Shown one piece after another: positions 1-5,293 of a stretch of DNA of 6,463 bases; the first letter of the stretch is position 1, and the number at the start of each line of letters is the position of its first letter. The notes under the pieces are model-generated. The model had not been told where the DNA came from, ran no database searches, and was given only the letters and a program-made list of their open reading frames with translations. The stretch is from an uncultured Clostridia bacterium (GTDB lineage: Bacteria > Bacillota_I > Bacilli_A > RFN20 > CAG-288), in the NCBI GenBank assembly GCA_900313465.1, contig OMRU01000063.1, positions 1 to 6,463 on the forward strand, in the 5' to 3' direction. A program made the translations under genes and the position numbers.

Positions 1-1
1 T

Positions 2-121
2 GAAGCTCGTGGCTTCGCTGACGAATGGAGAGTCAGAAGAGAAAAGAAGTTAGCTAAGGAAGCTAAGGCCAAGGCCGCTAAGAAGGCTGCTAAGGTTGCT
101 GCTGCCAAGACTGCTGAATAA
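2..121 (+). CDS. C-terminal end of an unidentified protein with a Lys/Ala-rich tail (partial)
   Basis: The only frame that runs from the left edge into a stop placed just before a good terminator gives 39 residues ending in TAA at 119-121. The visible part begins EARGFADEWRVRREKK and then becomes a run of Lys and Ala in KAKAAKKAA-like steps, ending in TAE. Such basic, alanine-rich tails occur on some ribosomal proteins and on nucleic-acid-binding proteins, but nothing here names the family and I do not assign one. The start lies outside the window. Reality as a gene is supported by the terminator 30 bases after the stop and by strongly biased Lys/Ala codon use (mostly AAG, GCT and GCC). It could equally be the tail of an ordinary housekeeping protein. 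Confidence 0.62.
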   Translation, partial: EARGFADEWRVRREKKLAKEAKAKAAKKAAKVAAAKTAE

Positions 122-151
122 TTCTCTATTCGACAATCAAAACGTTAAATT

Positions 152-177
152 GAACTGGGGTAACCCAGTTCTTTTTT
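152..177 (+). terminator. Intrinsic terminator of the left-edge gene
   Basis: GAACTGGG (152-159) and CCCAGTTC (164-171) are perfect complements around a GTAA loop and are followed at once by six T (172-177). This closes the plus-strand gene ending at 121. The minus-strand lipoprotein gene ends nearby at 195 and could use the same hairpin, but its distal side has only a poor T tract. Confidence 0.9.
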
Positions 178-194
178 ATGTTTTTTTGAAAACC

Positions 195-638
195 TTATCC
201 GTAAATTGCAAAATGTAAAGTCAAATCGCTATTGATAACGCATGGCTCTAGATAATGATTTGAAAGTCCGGTTTTTTTATCAAATGAAGTTGTGAAAAAA
301 GTGAATGACCAATACCCGTCACCATTAAGATCCGGAATTATATAATTTAAAGAGAAAGCATTAAAATTATCAATGTCTTTTTGTGAAAGATAGTGACCTT
401 TATTAAACTTGAAACTAGTGTTCGCTAATTCATCATCGGCAAAATAATAGCCATCAACCTCTTTGTTTTCATCATATGCAAAATTAACAAAAGAATGTTG
501 AACAAACGTTAAAGTCACTTGTTCAGACATATCTAAATTCTTATTTTCATTCGAATTTATCATCTTAGCAGAGCAAGCTGAAAGCAAACAGAATGAAAAT
601 AAGAACAATCGTATCGAGAACAATTTTCTTCCAAACAT
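195..638 (-). CDS. Small secreted lipoprotein, function unknown
   Basis: The predicted protein has 147 residues. It starts MFGRKLFSIR, has a hydrophobic stretch at about 11-19 and a lipobox LSAC with the lipidated Cys at 22, so it should be processed by signal peptidase II and anchored to the outer face of the membrane. A longer frame to 677 exists, but an AGGAGGT site at 645-651, six bases before the ATG at 638, and the lipobox distance fix this start. The mature part is rich in aromatic residues. It contains DLNGDG, which fits a DxNxDG calcium-loop pattern. The last 45 or so residues (GYWSF, a following FD, then SDLTL near the end) recall the Listeria-Bacteroides (InlB B-type) repeat fold; that is a weak, by-eye resemblance. 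The gene looks AT-richer than its neighbours and stands alone with its own promoter, which would fit an accessory gene. Role unknown. Confidence 0.8.
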   Translation of the reverse strand: MFGRKLFSIRLFLFSFCLLSACSAKMINSNENKNLDMSEQVTLTFVQHSFVNFAYDENKEVDGYYFADDELANTSFKFNKGHYLSQKDIDNFNAFSLNYIIPDLNGDGYWSFTFFTTSFDKKTGLSNHYLEPCVINSDLTLHFAIYG

Positions 639-644
639 TTTGCT

Positions 645-651
645 ACCTCCT
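645..651 (-). promoter_or_regulatory. Ribosome binding site fixing the lipoprotein start
   Basis: AGGAGGT on the minus strand sits six bases before ATG 638. It lies inside the longer open frame, which argues that the upstream ATG at 677 is not used. Confidence 0.85.
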
Positions 652-677
652 TTTATAACATTATACATTGTTAACAC

Positions 678-706
678 TTAATAGCCAAGATTTATTAATT
701 TGTCAA
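678..706 (-). promoter_or_regulatory. Promoter of the lipoprotein gene
   Basis: TTGACA (701-706), a 17-base spacer and TATTAA (678-683) form a good sigma-A-type promoter, with a start expected near 671 and about 20 bases of leader before the ribosome binding site. A second overlapping pair, TTGGCT (683-688) and TATAAT (660-665), also has a 17-base spacer, but it would start transcription almost on the ribosome binding site. The first pair is preferred. Because the promoter covers the ATG at 677, it also argues for the shorter protein. Confidence 0.72.
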
Positions 707-716
707 GCGTTAGTTA

Positions 717-757
717 CCATATCAAATGTAGCAAAAATATAAGTATCATCGATATGG
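717..757. repeat. Short inverted repeat upstream of the lipoprotein promoter
   Basis: CCATATC (717-723) and GATATGG (751-757) are exact complements 27 bases apart, beginning about ten bases upstream of the -35 box. This could be a regulator site, but seven-base arms in AT-rich DNA can arise by chance. Nothing else is visible between 707 and 783. Confidence 0.25.
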
Positions 758-783
758 ACAAGGAACTATACGGTTAAGGTAAG

Positions 784-834
784 AAAAAAGGCTGTTGTCT
801 AACCCACATTGATTATGTAGGTTTTCAACAGCCT
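784..834 (-). terminator. Intrinsic terminator of the two-gene membrane/soluble protein operon
   Basis: Read on the minus strand, AGGCTGTTG (826-834 by complement 789-797) closes a nine-base perfect stem, and TTTTTT follows at 789-784. The 28-base interior is itself paired: AACC/GGTT (801-804 with 820-823) and ACAT/ATGT (806-809 with 815-818), giving one long imperfect hairpin. It lies 17 bases after the stop of the 137-residue gene. Confidence 0.9.
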
Positions 835-851
835 CTAAACGAGTTTAATGA

Positions 852-1265
852 TTATTCAGCAGCCTTAGTATTTTCCTGAGCCTTTAAAGCCTCAGTAGCC
901 TGCTTAGTAGAAAGATCTAAATCCATAAGGATCTTCATTCTTTCTTCTTTTCTTCTTCTGGCAGCTTCTTCCTGGTTGGACTTGTTGGTGAAGGCAAAAA
1001 TAGCAATTAAGAAGGCAATCATCGCAACAATCATGACTAAGCTACCCCATAAGCGGAAGTCCATGACACCAGCTTCCATATGGAAGAAGGTAGCGAAGTC
1101 CTTCTGCATCTGATATAAAGGATTTAAGGATAACTTACCCACGTTATAGGCACAGACGCCAAGAATGGCAAAGACAAAGCCTAAAACCCAGATGGCACCA
1201 AAGACGCTGTATAAGACGATTTCAGCGGTATATAGTTTTCTTTTTGGTTTTGCAGTGTTTTCCAT
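852..1265 (-). CDS. Two-helix membrane protein with charged cytoplasmic tail, function unknown
   Basis: The protein has 137 residues. A basic N-terminus (KPKRK at 6-10) is followed by a first membrane helix at about 16-40, an external loop of about 30 residues and a second helix at about 72-92. A charged tail follows (EEAARRRKEER at 99-109), which looks helical and ends in Ala/Glu. Positive charges on both ends place both termini in the cytoplasm. ATG 1265 is chosen over the longer frame to 1319 because AAGGAG at 1272-1277 lies six bases upstream and the extra residues would overlap the preceding gene. It is the second gene of an operon with the 304-residue protein, ten bases downstream of its stop, and the two should be made together. 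I do not recognise the family. A membrane anchor or partner for the soluble protein is a guess from context only. Confidence 0.85.
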   Translation of the reverse strand: MENTAKPKRKLYTAEIVLYSVFGAIWVLGFVFAILGVCAYNVGKLSLNPLYQMQKDFATFFHMEAGVMDFRLWGSLVMIVAMIAFLIAIFAFTNKSNQEEAARRRKEERMKILMDLDLSTKQATEALKAQENTKAAE

Positions 1266-1271
1266 AAACAA

Positions 1272-1277
1272 CTCCTT
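1272..1277 (-). promoter_or_regulatory. Ribosome binding site overlapping the upstream stop codon
   Basis: AAGGAG (1272-1277) for the membrane protein gene shares bases with the TAA (1276-1278) of the preceding gene. A ribosome finishing the first gene would cover this site, so the two genes are probably translationally coupled. Confidence 0.8.
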
Positions 1278-2190
1278 ACTTGGCTTCTTCAACAGGGGCT
1301 TGTGGAGCCTGAGAAGCATCTAACTGTAACTTCTTACCGAATTCCTGGAACATGGCGTTGAGTTTGCCCTGAGTGGCATCGAGAATCTTATCGAAATAAG
1401 AATTGAAGATATTGAAGAAGGCGTTGATATCGGTAGTCTGTTTCTTACCGGTGAAGATTTCACAATCAGAATAGACAGATTCTCTGGCATACTTGAATTC
1501 ATCATCGCTGCCATCATTACCATAGGTGTTCAAGACGGCGTTCATATCAGCATTGAGCTGATGGAATTCATTTTCCAACATACGGAAGGATGGATCGTTA
1601 TGAACATCGAATTCAGGATCTCTCTTTGGATCCATACCGCCATGCTGCTTGGCATAGTTTTCATTTAAGGTCTTAGCCATCTGGTTGATCTCAAGGAACT
1701 TGTTACCTAACATGATGCAGGAGATCTTACCAGCGAAGGCGTGGAAGTAACGGATATCAGTCTTGACCAATTCTTCGAAATCAGGTTCTAAGGAATTTCT
1801 CTTTCTGAGTTCTTCTAAAGCAGCTCTGAGGAAGGATTCCATATAGCCTCTGAGCTTGACGATGTTGTTGAAGAGTTCCAAGACAAGAGAAGATTCGACC
1901 TTGACCTTGTTATCCAAACCGACAGAGACGATTCTGCCGTTTTCACCATAGACATCTTCGATGAAGTACTGCATTTCTTCCTTTAAGTCCTTACCAGCGT
2001 CGCCGTTGGTATCGCAGTTCATCGCAAAAGGAGAGCCTTCAGCAGTCAAAGCCTGTAATGCTTTGCCACGAGCAGCTCTTTCCTCAACAGAGAAAGAACC
2101 GGTTCTTGGAGGGAGACAATACCATAAGGTAGCTTCAATGACTCTACCGATGGTGACAATCGTCATAACGTTCTTTTCTTCATTATTCAT
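1276..2190 (-). CDS. Soluble helical protein of unknown function, first gene of a two-gene operon
   Basis: The protein has 304 residues with no signal peptide and no membrane segment, so it is predicted to be cytoplasmic. Most of it looks alpha-helical (for example LELFNNIVKLRGYMESFL and FFNIFNSYFDKILDA). A Gly/Asp-rich loop lies at about 58-67, an acidic Gly-Asn-Asp segment in the last third, and a low-complexity tail of Ala, Gln, Pro and Glu at the end. No catalytic motif such as a P-loop, HTH or metal site stands out. ATG 2190 is preferred over a start at 2220 because GAGGT (2198-2202) lies seven bases upstream. A good promoter sits directly upstream and the membrane protein gene follows ten bases after the stop. 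I do not recognise the family; complex formation with the membrane protein is inference. Confidence 0.83.
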   Translation of the reverse strand: MNNEEKNVMTIVTIGRVIEATLWYCLPPRTGSFSVEERAARGKALQALTAEGSPFAMNCDTNGDAGKDLKEEMQYFIEDVYGENGRIVSVGLDNKVKVESSLVLELFNNIVKLRGYMESFLRAALEELRKRNSLEPDFEELVKTDIRYFHAFAGKISCIMLGNKFLEINQMAKTLNENYAKQHGGMDPKRDPEFDVHNDPSFRMLENEFHQLNADMNAVLNTYGNDGSDDEFKYARESVYSDCEIFTGKKQTTDINAFFNIFNSYFDKILDATQGKLNAMFQEFGKKLQLDASQAPQAPVEEAK

Positions 2191-2231
2191 TTTGTTTACC
2201 TCGAAATTGAATAGTAGCACACAATGTATTA

Positions 2232-2260
2232 ATTATATATTAATAATATTAATTGTCCAA
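2232..2260 (-). promoter_or_regulatory. Promoter of the two-gene operon
   Basis: TTGGAC (2255-2260), a 17-base spacer and TATAAT (2232-2237) point down the minus strand, with a start expected near 2225. The -35 box lies inside the last codons of the HAD gene, whose stop is at 2249-2251. No terminator separates the two units, so read-through from the HAD gene is also possible. The spacer and -10 region is pure A/T and carries ATTAAT three times (2228, 2239, 2248). Confidence 0.7.
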
Positions 2261-3145
2261 AGCTTTTTCGTAATTGATTTCCTTGATTTTGTCATTTTCC
2301 AGCAAGGAAGGATTATCTAGATATTCCTGTAAACCAGAGATACGAGAGATGACATGATTGGCCTGAGACTTGAAATGCTCAGGGGAATGCTCCATAGCAA
2401 AGGTGTGAGGGAAGCGAGCAAACATGTATAAATCATTACCAGAATCACCACAGACGGCCACCTCATTGATATCAATATTGTTGGCCTTACAATAGCTGAC
2501 TAAGCCATTGCCTTTTTGGACTCCCTTAGCTGTCACTTCGATGACATTAAGAGAAGTTGCAAATTCAAAATAATCGCCAAATCTGGCTTTTAAAGCAAGG
2601 CAAGCCTGTTCCGCTTTGGTTTTACCATCTTGCTTTACTCCAAAGGCAATCATGGCCTTGAAGTTATCCTTTGTCGCAAGGCGATTGACAAAATTGGCAT
2701 CGCCTTTGATCAACTTTTCCGCAAAATAGAAGCGGAAGAGATTTCCGTATCTGAAGCCAAGGTCGACGCCTTTAGGAACATTCGAGCAGTTGGTATATAA
2801 GACATCGCTGGTATCAAATAACATCCATAACCATGGACCAAAGACATGATGGATGTAGGCAAATAATTCGACTAACTTGTCTCTGTTCATCGGAATCGGA
2901 TTATGAATCTTATGATCTTCATCCATATAAAAGCCACCATTGCAACCAATAAGGGAGACTTTATGATGAAGTTGTCTTTCAATCTTAGGAACAATACGAG
3001 GATTGCGACCGCTGATCAGAATCAGTTTTCCTCCGTTATCAAGATAACGGCGAAGGAATTTCTTGTTGGTCGCTGGAATTCCGGTAATACGGTTTTTAGG
3101 ATAGAACAAGGTGCCATCCAAATCTGTAGCAATCAATTTAATCAT
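2249..3145 (-). CDS. Cof-type HAD-superfamily hydrolase (sugar-phosphate/flavin phosphatase-like)
   Basis: The protein has 298 residues, slightly above the usual 260-290 of the Cof/IIB group. All HAD motifs are visible. Motif I is DLDGT with nucleophile Asp8 and acid/base Asp10. Motif II is LISGR with Ser45. The motif III Lys is probably Lys211 in VQKGNGL. Motif IV is GDSGND at 233-238, which binds magnesium. The region between about 80 and 190 is the Cof-type cap domain that sets the substrate. Family members remove phosphate from sugar phosphates, pyridoxal phosphate or FMN in the cytoplasm; the substrate here cannot be read from sequence. The start at 3145 puts motif I at its normal distance. 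A longer TTG-started frame to 3175 would run over the promoter and is rejected. There is no ribosome binding site before the ATG. It is transcribed alone, between the hpf terminator and the two-gene operon. Confidence 0.93.
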   Translation of the reverse strand: MIKLIATDLDGTLFYPKNRITGIPATNKKFLRRYLDNGGKLILISGRNPRIVPKIERQLHHKVSLIGCNGGFYMDEDHKIHNPIPMNRDKLVELFAYIHHVFGPWLWMLFDTSDVLYTNCSNVPKGVDLGFRYGNLFRFYFAEKLIKGDANFVNRLATKDNFKAMIAFGVKQDGKTKAEQACLALKARFGDYFEFATSLNVIEVTAKGVQKGNGLVSYCKANNIDINEVAVCGDSGNDLYMFARFPHTFAMEHSPEHFKSQANHVISRISGLQEYLDNPSLLENDKIKEINYEKALDN

Positions 3146-3154
3146 AGCGGATAT

Positions 3155-3182
3155 ATTGTAATACAAATGTTTCAAAAATCAA
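3155..3182 (-). promoter_or_regulatory. Promoter of the HAD gene, implying a leaderless mRNA
   Basis: TTGATT (3177-3182), a 16-base spacer and TACAAT (3155-3160) lie just upstream of ATG 3145. Only nine bases separate the -10 box from the ATG, so transcription should begin at or within about three bases of the start codon. This fits the absence of a ribosome binding site. The -35 box falls in the T-rich tail of the hpf terminator. Confidence 0.6.
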
Positions 3183-3208
3183 AAGAAAGAGGGTAGCATG
3201 CTACCCTC
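3174..3208 (-). terminator. Intrinsic terminator of hpf
   Basis: A perfect 20-base palindrome at 3189-3208 (GAGGGTAG, CATG loop, CTACCCTC) is followed on the minus strand by a T-rich run, TTTCTTTTGATTTTT (3188-3174). It lies about 30 bases after the hpf stop codon. Confidence 0.88.
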
Positions 3209-3238
3209 AATCTTAGGAGGTTTTACAATGACCTGATA

Positions 3239-3787
3239 TTATTTCTCAATTTCGATGACGCCGTATCCGTGATCTTCTCTTTCATAGATGACATTGACCA
3301 AACCGGTAGCGGAATCGAGATAGATGAAGAAGGAATGTCCTAAAGCATCCATTCTGGCTAAGGCTTCTTCTTCGTCCATTGGGGTAAGAGATAAAGATTT
3401 ACGTCTGACGATTTCAAAGGCGTCTTCTTCAGCTTCATCAGCGACAATCTGATCCAGATAAATATTTTCACTTAAGGAATTATGCTTCGTGGATTTATTG
3501 ATCTGAGTCTTGATCTTTCTCATCTGGCCTTCTAACTTTTCGACTGTTTCATCGACAGCATTGTAGAAATCTCTGTCTTTGGCCTGAGCTCTGAGATAGA
3601 AACCATCAACAGTGCTCATCGCAACTTCAACGGATTTGATTCTGTTTGGACGGATCAGAATCGTAACGACACAATTGACTTCACCTTCGGAGCGGAAATA
3701 ACGTTCGAATTTTGCCAACTTCTCCTCGCAGGATTTCCTCATCGCAGGGGTAAGAGATACTTCTTTGCACACGTACTGGAATTTCAT
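3239..3787 (-). CDS. hpf: Long-form ribosome hibernation promoting factor
   Basis: The protein has 182 residues, the normal size for the long HPF of Gram-positive bacteria. The N-terminal domain (about 1-98) has the S30AE/YfiA pattern: MKFQYVCKEVSLTPAMR, an acidic-basic helix, beta strands around VNCVVTILI and VEVAMST, and the long helix FYNAVDETVEKLEGQM. A linker of about 25 residues follows, then the C-terminal dimerisation domain (about 124-182), recognisable by IVRRKSLSLTPM, EEALARMDALGHSFFIY and VNVIYEREDHGYGVIE. In this family the N-domain binds the 30S decoding region and the C-domain pairs two 70S ribosomes into an inactive 100S dimer during slow growth or stress. AAAGGAG lies ten bases before the ATG. 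The gene has its own promoter and terminator. No sigma-B-type promoter is visible. Confidence 0.97.
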   Translation of the reverse strand: MKFQYVCKEVSLTPAMRKSCEEKLAKFERYFRSEGEVNCVVTILIRPNRIKSVEVAMSTVDGFYLRAQAKDRDFYNAVDETVEKLEGQMRKIKTQINKSTKHNSLSENIYLDQIVADEAEEDAFEIVRRKSLSLTPMDEEEALARMDALGHSFFIYLDSATGLVNVIYEREDHGYGVIEIEK

Positions 3788-3797
3788 GATATGTTGG

Positions 3798-3804
3798 CTC
3801 CTTT
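3798..3804 (-). promoter_or_regulatory. Ribosome binding site of hpf
   Basis: AAAGGAG on the minus strand lies ten bases before ATG 3787. The spacing is slightly long but the match is strong and no other start competes. Confidence 0.75.
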
Positions 3805-3818
3805 CTATTCCTACCTTG

Positions 3819-3847
3819 ATTATAGTCGATTTTATCGGCGTTTTAAA
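3819..3847 (-). promoter_or_regulatory. Promoter of hpf
   Basis: TATAAT (3819-3824) preceded after a 17-base spacer by TTTAAA (3842-3847) reads toward hpf, with a start near 3812. The -10 box is a perfect consensus while the -35 box matches four of six. It is divergent from the plus-strand promoter about 75-100 bases away. Confidence 0.65.
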
Positions 3848-3895
3848 GCCCTTTCATAGAAATTTATAAAAGTGCGAAAAAACATGAATTTCTTA

Positions 3896-3924
3896 TTTAT
3901 GTTACCGCTTACATAGTGTATAAT
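3896..3924 (+). promoter_or_regulatory. Promoter of the four-helix membrane protein gene
   Basis: A perfect TATAAT at 3919-3924 follows a weak -35 candidate TTTATG (3896-3901) with a 17-base spacer. The expected start is near 3931, giving an untranslated leader of about 90 bases. The poor -35 box suggests a weak or activator-dependent promoter. Confidence 0.55.
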
Positions 3925-3934
3925 AGTAAGTGGT
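3904..3934. promoter_or_regulatory. Operator-like inverted repeat centred on the -10 box
   Basis: ACCGCTTAC (3904-3912) and GTAAGTGGT (3926-3934) are complementary at eight of nine positions and lie symmetrically about base 3919, with TATAAT between the arms. A dimeric repressor bound here would block the plus-strand promoter. No regulator gene is present in the window. Chance occurrence cannot be excluded. Confidence 0.4.
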
Positions 3935-3971
3935 CGAGTGTGTGACGTGAGAGAAGTGATTTAGGAATTAT

Positions 3972-3986
3972 ATGATCAGAATCTGA
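3972..3986 (+). other. Possible leader mini-ORF (Met-Ile-Arg-Ile) with a weak hairpin and T tract
   Basis: In the leader, ATG ATC AGA ATC TGA follows an AGGA (3963-3966) by five bases and is backed by a second in-frame stop, TAA. The same bases form a five-base stem ATCAG/CTGAT followed by AAG and TTTTTT (3991-3996). That layout could act as an attenuator, but the stem is too weak to be confident. Confidence 0.22.
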
Positions 3987-4006
3987 TAAGTTTTTTATTG
4001 GAATTC

Positions 4007-4012
4007 AAGGAG
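4007..4012 (+). promoter_or_regulatory. Ribosome binding site of the four-helix membrane protein gene
   Basis: AAGGAG lies seven bases before ATG 4020, fixing this start. Confidence 0.85.
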
Positions 4013-4019
4013 AAATAGG

Positions 4020-4394
4020 ATGAAACCTCTTGGTCGACTAATCTGTATTTGTGTTGGCGTATTCATGATTTTCTTTGGCGTTATGGCAATTAAGGAAAAT
4101 GTCGAACTGCTAGCCATTTCTGGATGGGAAGATATCCTCAACGTTCCGGATAAACTTCAACGCCTTATCACTATCCTTGGACAAGGATTAAACTGTCTTG
4201 TCGGTCTATTTGCTGTCATTGCCGGTTTAAGAGGTAAACGTTCTATCAAGTTAGTCTTAGTAGCGATTCTCATGATGGTCATGCCTGTTTATAACACCTA
4301 CTTGTTCATCCAACAGGGTGGAACAGACTTCTGGCCTCTTGTGCAGGAATACGCAGTTCCCATCTTTTATTTCATCGGTATGTTATTGGTCTAA
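4020..4394 (+). CDS. Small four-helix membrane protein, function unknown
   Basis: The protein has 124 residues and is almost wholly hydrophobic. Membrane helices are predicted at about 5-24, 49-70, 76-97 and 107-124. Charged residues are few: a segment KENVE after helix 1, DKLQR before helix 2, and RGKR between helices 2 and 3. The RGKR loop is the most basic and should face the cytoplasm, putting both termini inside. There is no catalytic or transport motif I can name, and no family is recognised. It is the only complete plus-strand gene here, transcribed divergently from hpf with its own promoter and a possible operator, and it shares a terminator with the convergent decarboxylase remnant. 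The stop codon's last base is already the first base of that terminator stem. Confidence 0.83.
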   Translation: MKPLGRLICICVGVFMIFFGVMAIKENVELLAISGWEDILNVPDKLQRLITILGQGLNCLVGLFAVIAGLRGKRSIKLVLVAILMMVMPVYNTYLFIQQGGTDFWPLVQEYAVPIFYFIGMLLV

Positions 4395-4423
4395 AAATGC
4401 GCTAGAGCAGTCTAGCGCATTTT
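4394..4423. terminator. Bidirectional terminator between convergent genes
   Basis: AAAATGCGCTAGA (4394-4406) and TCTAGCGCATTTT (4411-4423) are perfect 13-base complements around a GCAG loop. T runs lie on both exits (TTTTC on plus, TTTTTAG on minus). It overlaps the TAA of the four-helix gene and abuts the TAG (4424-4426) of the decarboxylase remnant. Confidence 0.92.
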
Positions 4424-5293
4424 CTATAATTCTTTATAACTGTGAAGCAAGTCATCGTTGAGATACCAGTTTTCACGGTCGATGACCTTGATCTGATCCT
4501 GTCTGGTGTCTTTTAAGACTTCACCACCTTCATTCTTATAGAATTCGATAAGTCTTACTGCATCATCAGTGATGATTTCGCCAGGAATAACAAGCGGAAT
4601 ACCTGGCGGATAAGCCATGACAGTCTCCGCTGAGATTTCACCAATAGAATCCTTCAGATAGACCACCTTATGTGGAGCATCATAGGCAACACGAGGAGAA
4701 ACCAGATTTTCAGGATAGGAATACTTATATTGTGGAATATCGGCTCTACCATCTTTCTGGTAATATTTTTCAGACAATACCCTAAATCCATGAATCAGGG
4801 CGTCGATATGTTCTTTCTTGCTACCTGGGCCGATACAGGCAAGAACCACAGAGACTTCACCAAGTTCCATCTGAACATTGCAAAGTTCTCTAATCTTGCG
4901 ATAGACTTCATAGCCATATAAACCTAGGCCTCTTGTATCGATGACAAGTTTTGTCTCATCAATACCATAGACACCAGAATTATTTCTCTTCTGGATATAT
5001 TCTCTTCCATAAACCGCAACACCAGGAATCTTGTTTAATTCTTCTCTAGCGTATTTAGCAAGCTTTAGATTTTCATGAATCAATTCTTTTCCATGAAGGG
5101 CCATTTCTTTTCTAGCGGCATCAAGAGAAGCAAGAAGAAGCGGATTTGGACTTGTTGAGGAAAACATAGCAAACGCTCTTTTGACTTCCGCATACTCCAC
5201 TCGATTTCCTTGCATCATAATCAAGGAAGTCTGGGTAAGAGAACCGGAATTCTTATGCATGCTCATCGCGGTGATATCCGCTCCAGCAGTCAT
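4424..5293 (-). pseudogene. C-terminal part of a broken Orn/Lys/Arg decarboxylase
   Basis: This 289-residue frame begins MTAGADITAMSMHK, where Lys14 is the expected Schiff-base lysine that holds pyridoxal phosphate, followed by the family's GSLTQ. The small domain and the C-terminal domain are complete, with PPGIPLVIPGE at about 229-239. Homology extends upstream of the ATG in the same frame for about ten codons (FYFSDELPCSA, to about 5326), so this ATG is an internal methionine and not the original start. The original start belongs to the N-terminal part (5290-5862) in another frame. Intact members decarboxylate arginine, lysine or ornithine in polyamine synthesis or acid resistance; which of the three cannot be said. 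The ATG overlaps the N-terminal part's TGA as ATGA, so this piece might still be translated, but alone it lacks half of the active site. Confidence 0.88.

Noticed and set aside
639..677. Upstream ATG for the lipoprotein
   Set aside because: It would translate the AGGAGGT ribosome binding site, lies at the promoter, and would push the lipobox too far from the N-terminus.
789..834. Long inverted repeat as a mobile-element end
   Set aside because: There is no transposase, no flanking duplication and a T6 tract on one side; it reads as a terminator.
1961..2320. Plus-strand open frame of 119 codons across the operon promoter
   Set aside because: It lies opposite the 304-residue gene and its promoter, has no ribosome binding site, and its protein looks like an antisense reading.
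3146..3175. Longer HAD protein beginning at a TTG codon
   Set aside because: The extension would cover the -10 box, has no ribosome binding site, and would move motif I away from its usual N-terminal position.
3189..3208. Perfect 20-base palindrome as a protein-binding operator
   Set aside because: Its place after hpf and the T-rich run on the minus strand fit an intrinsic terminator better.
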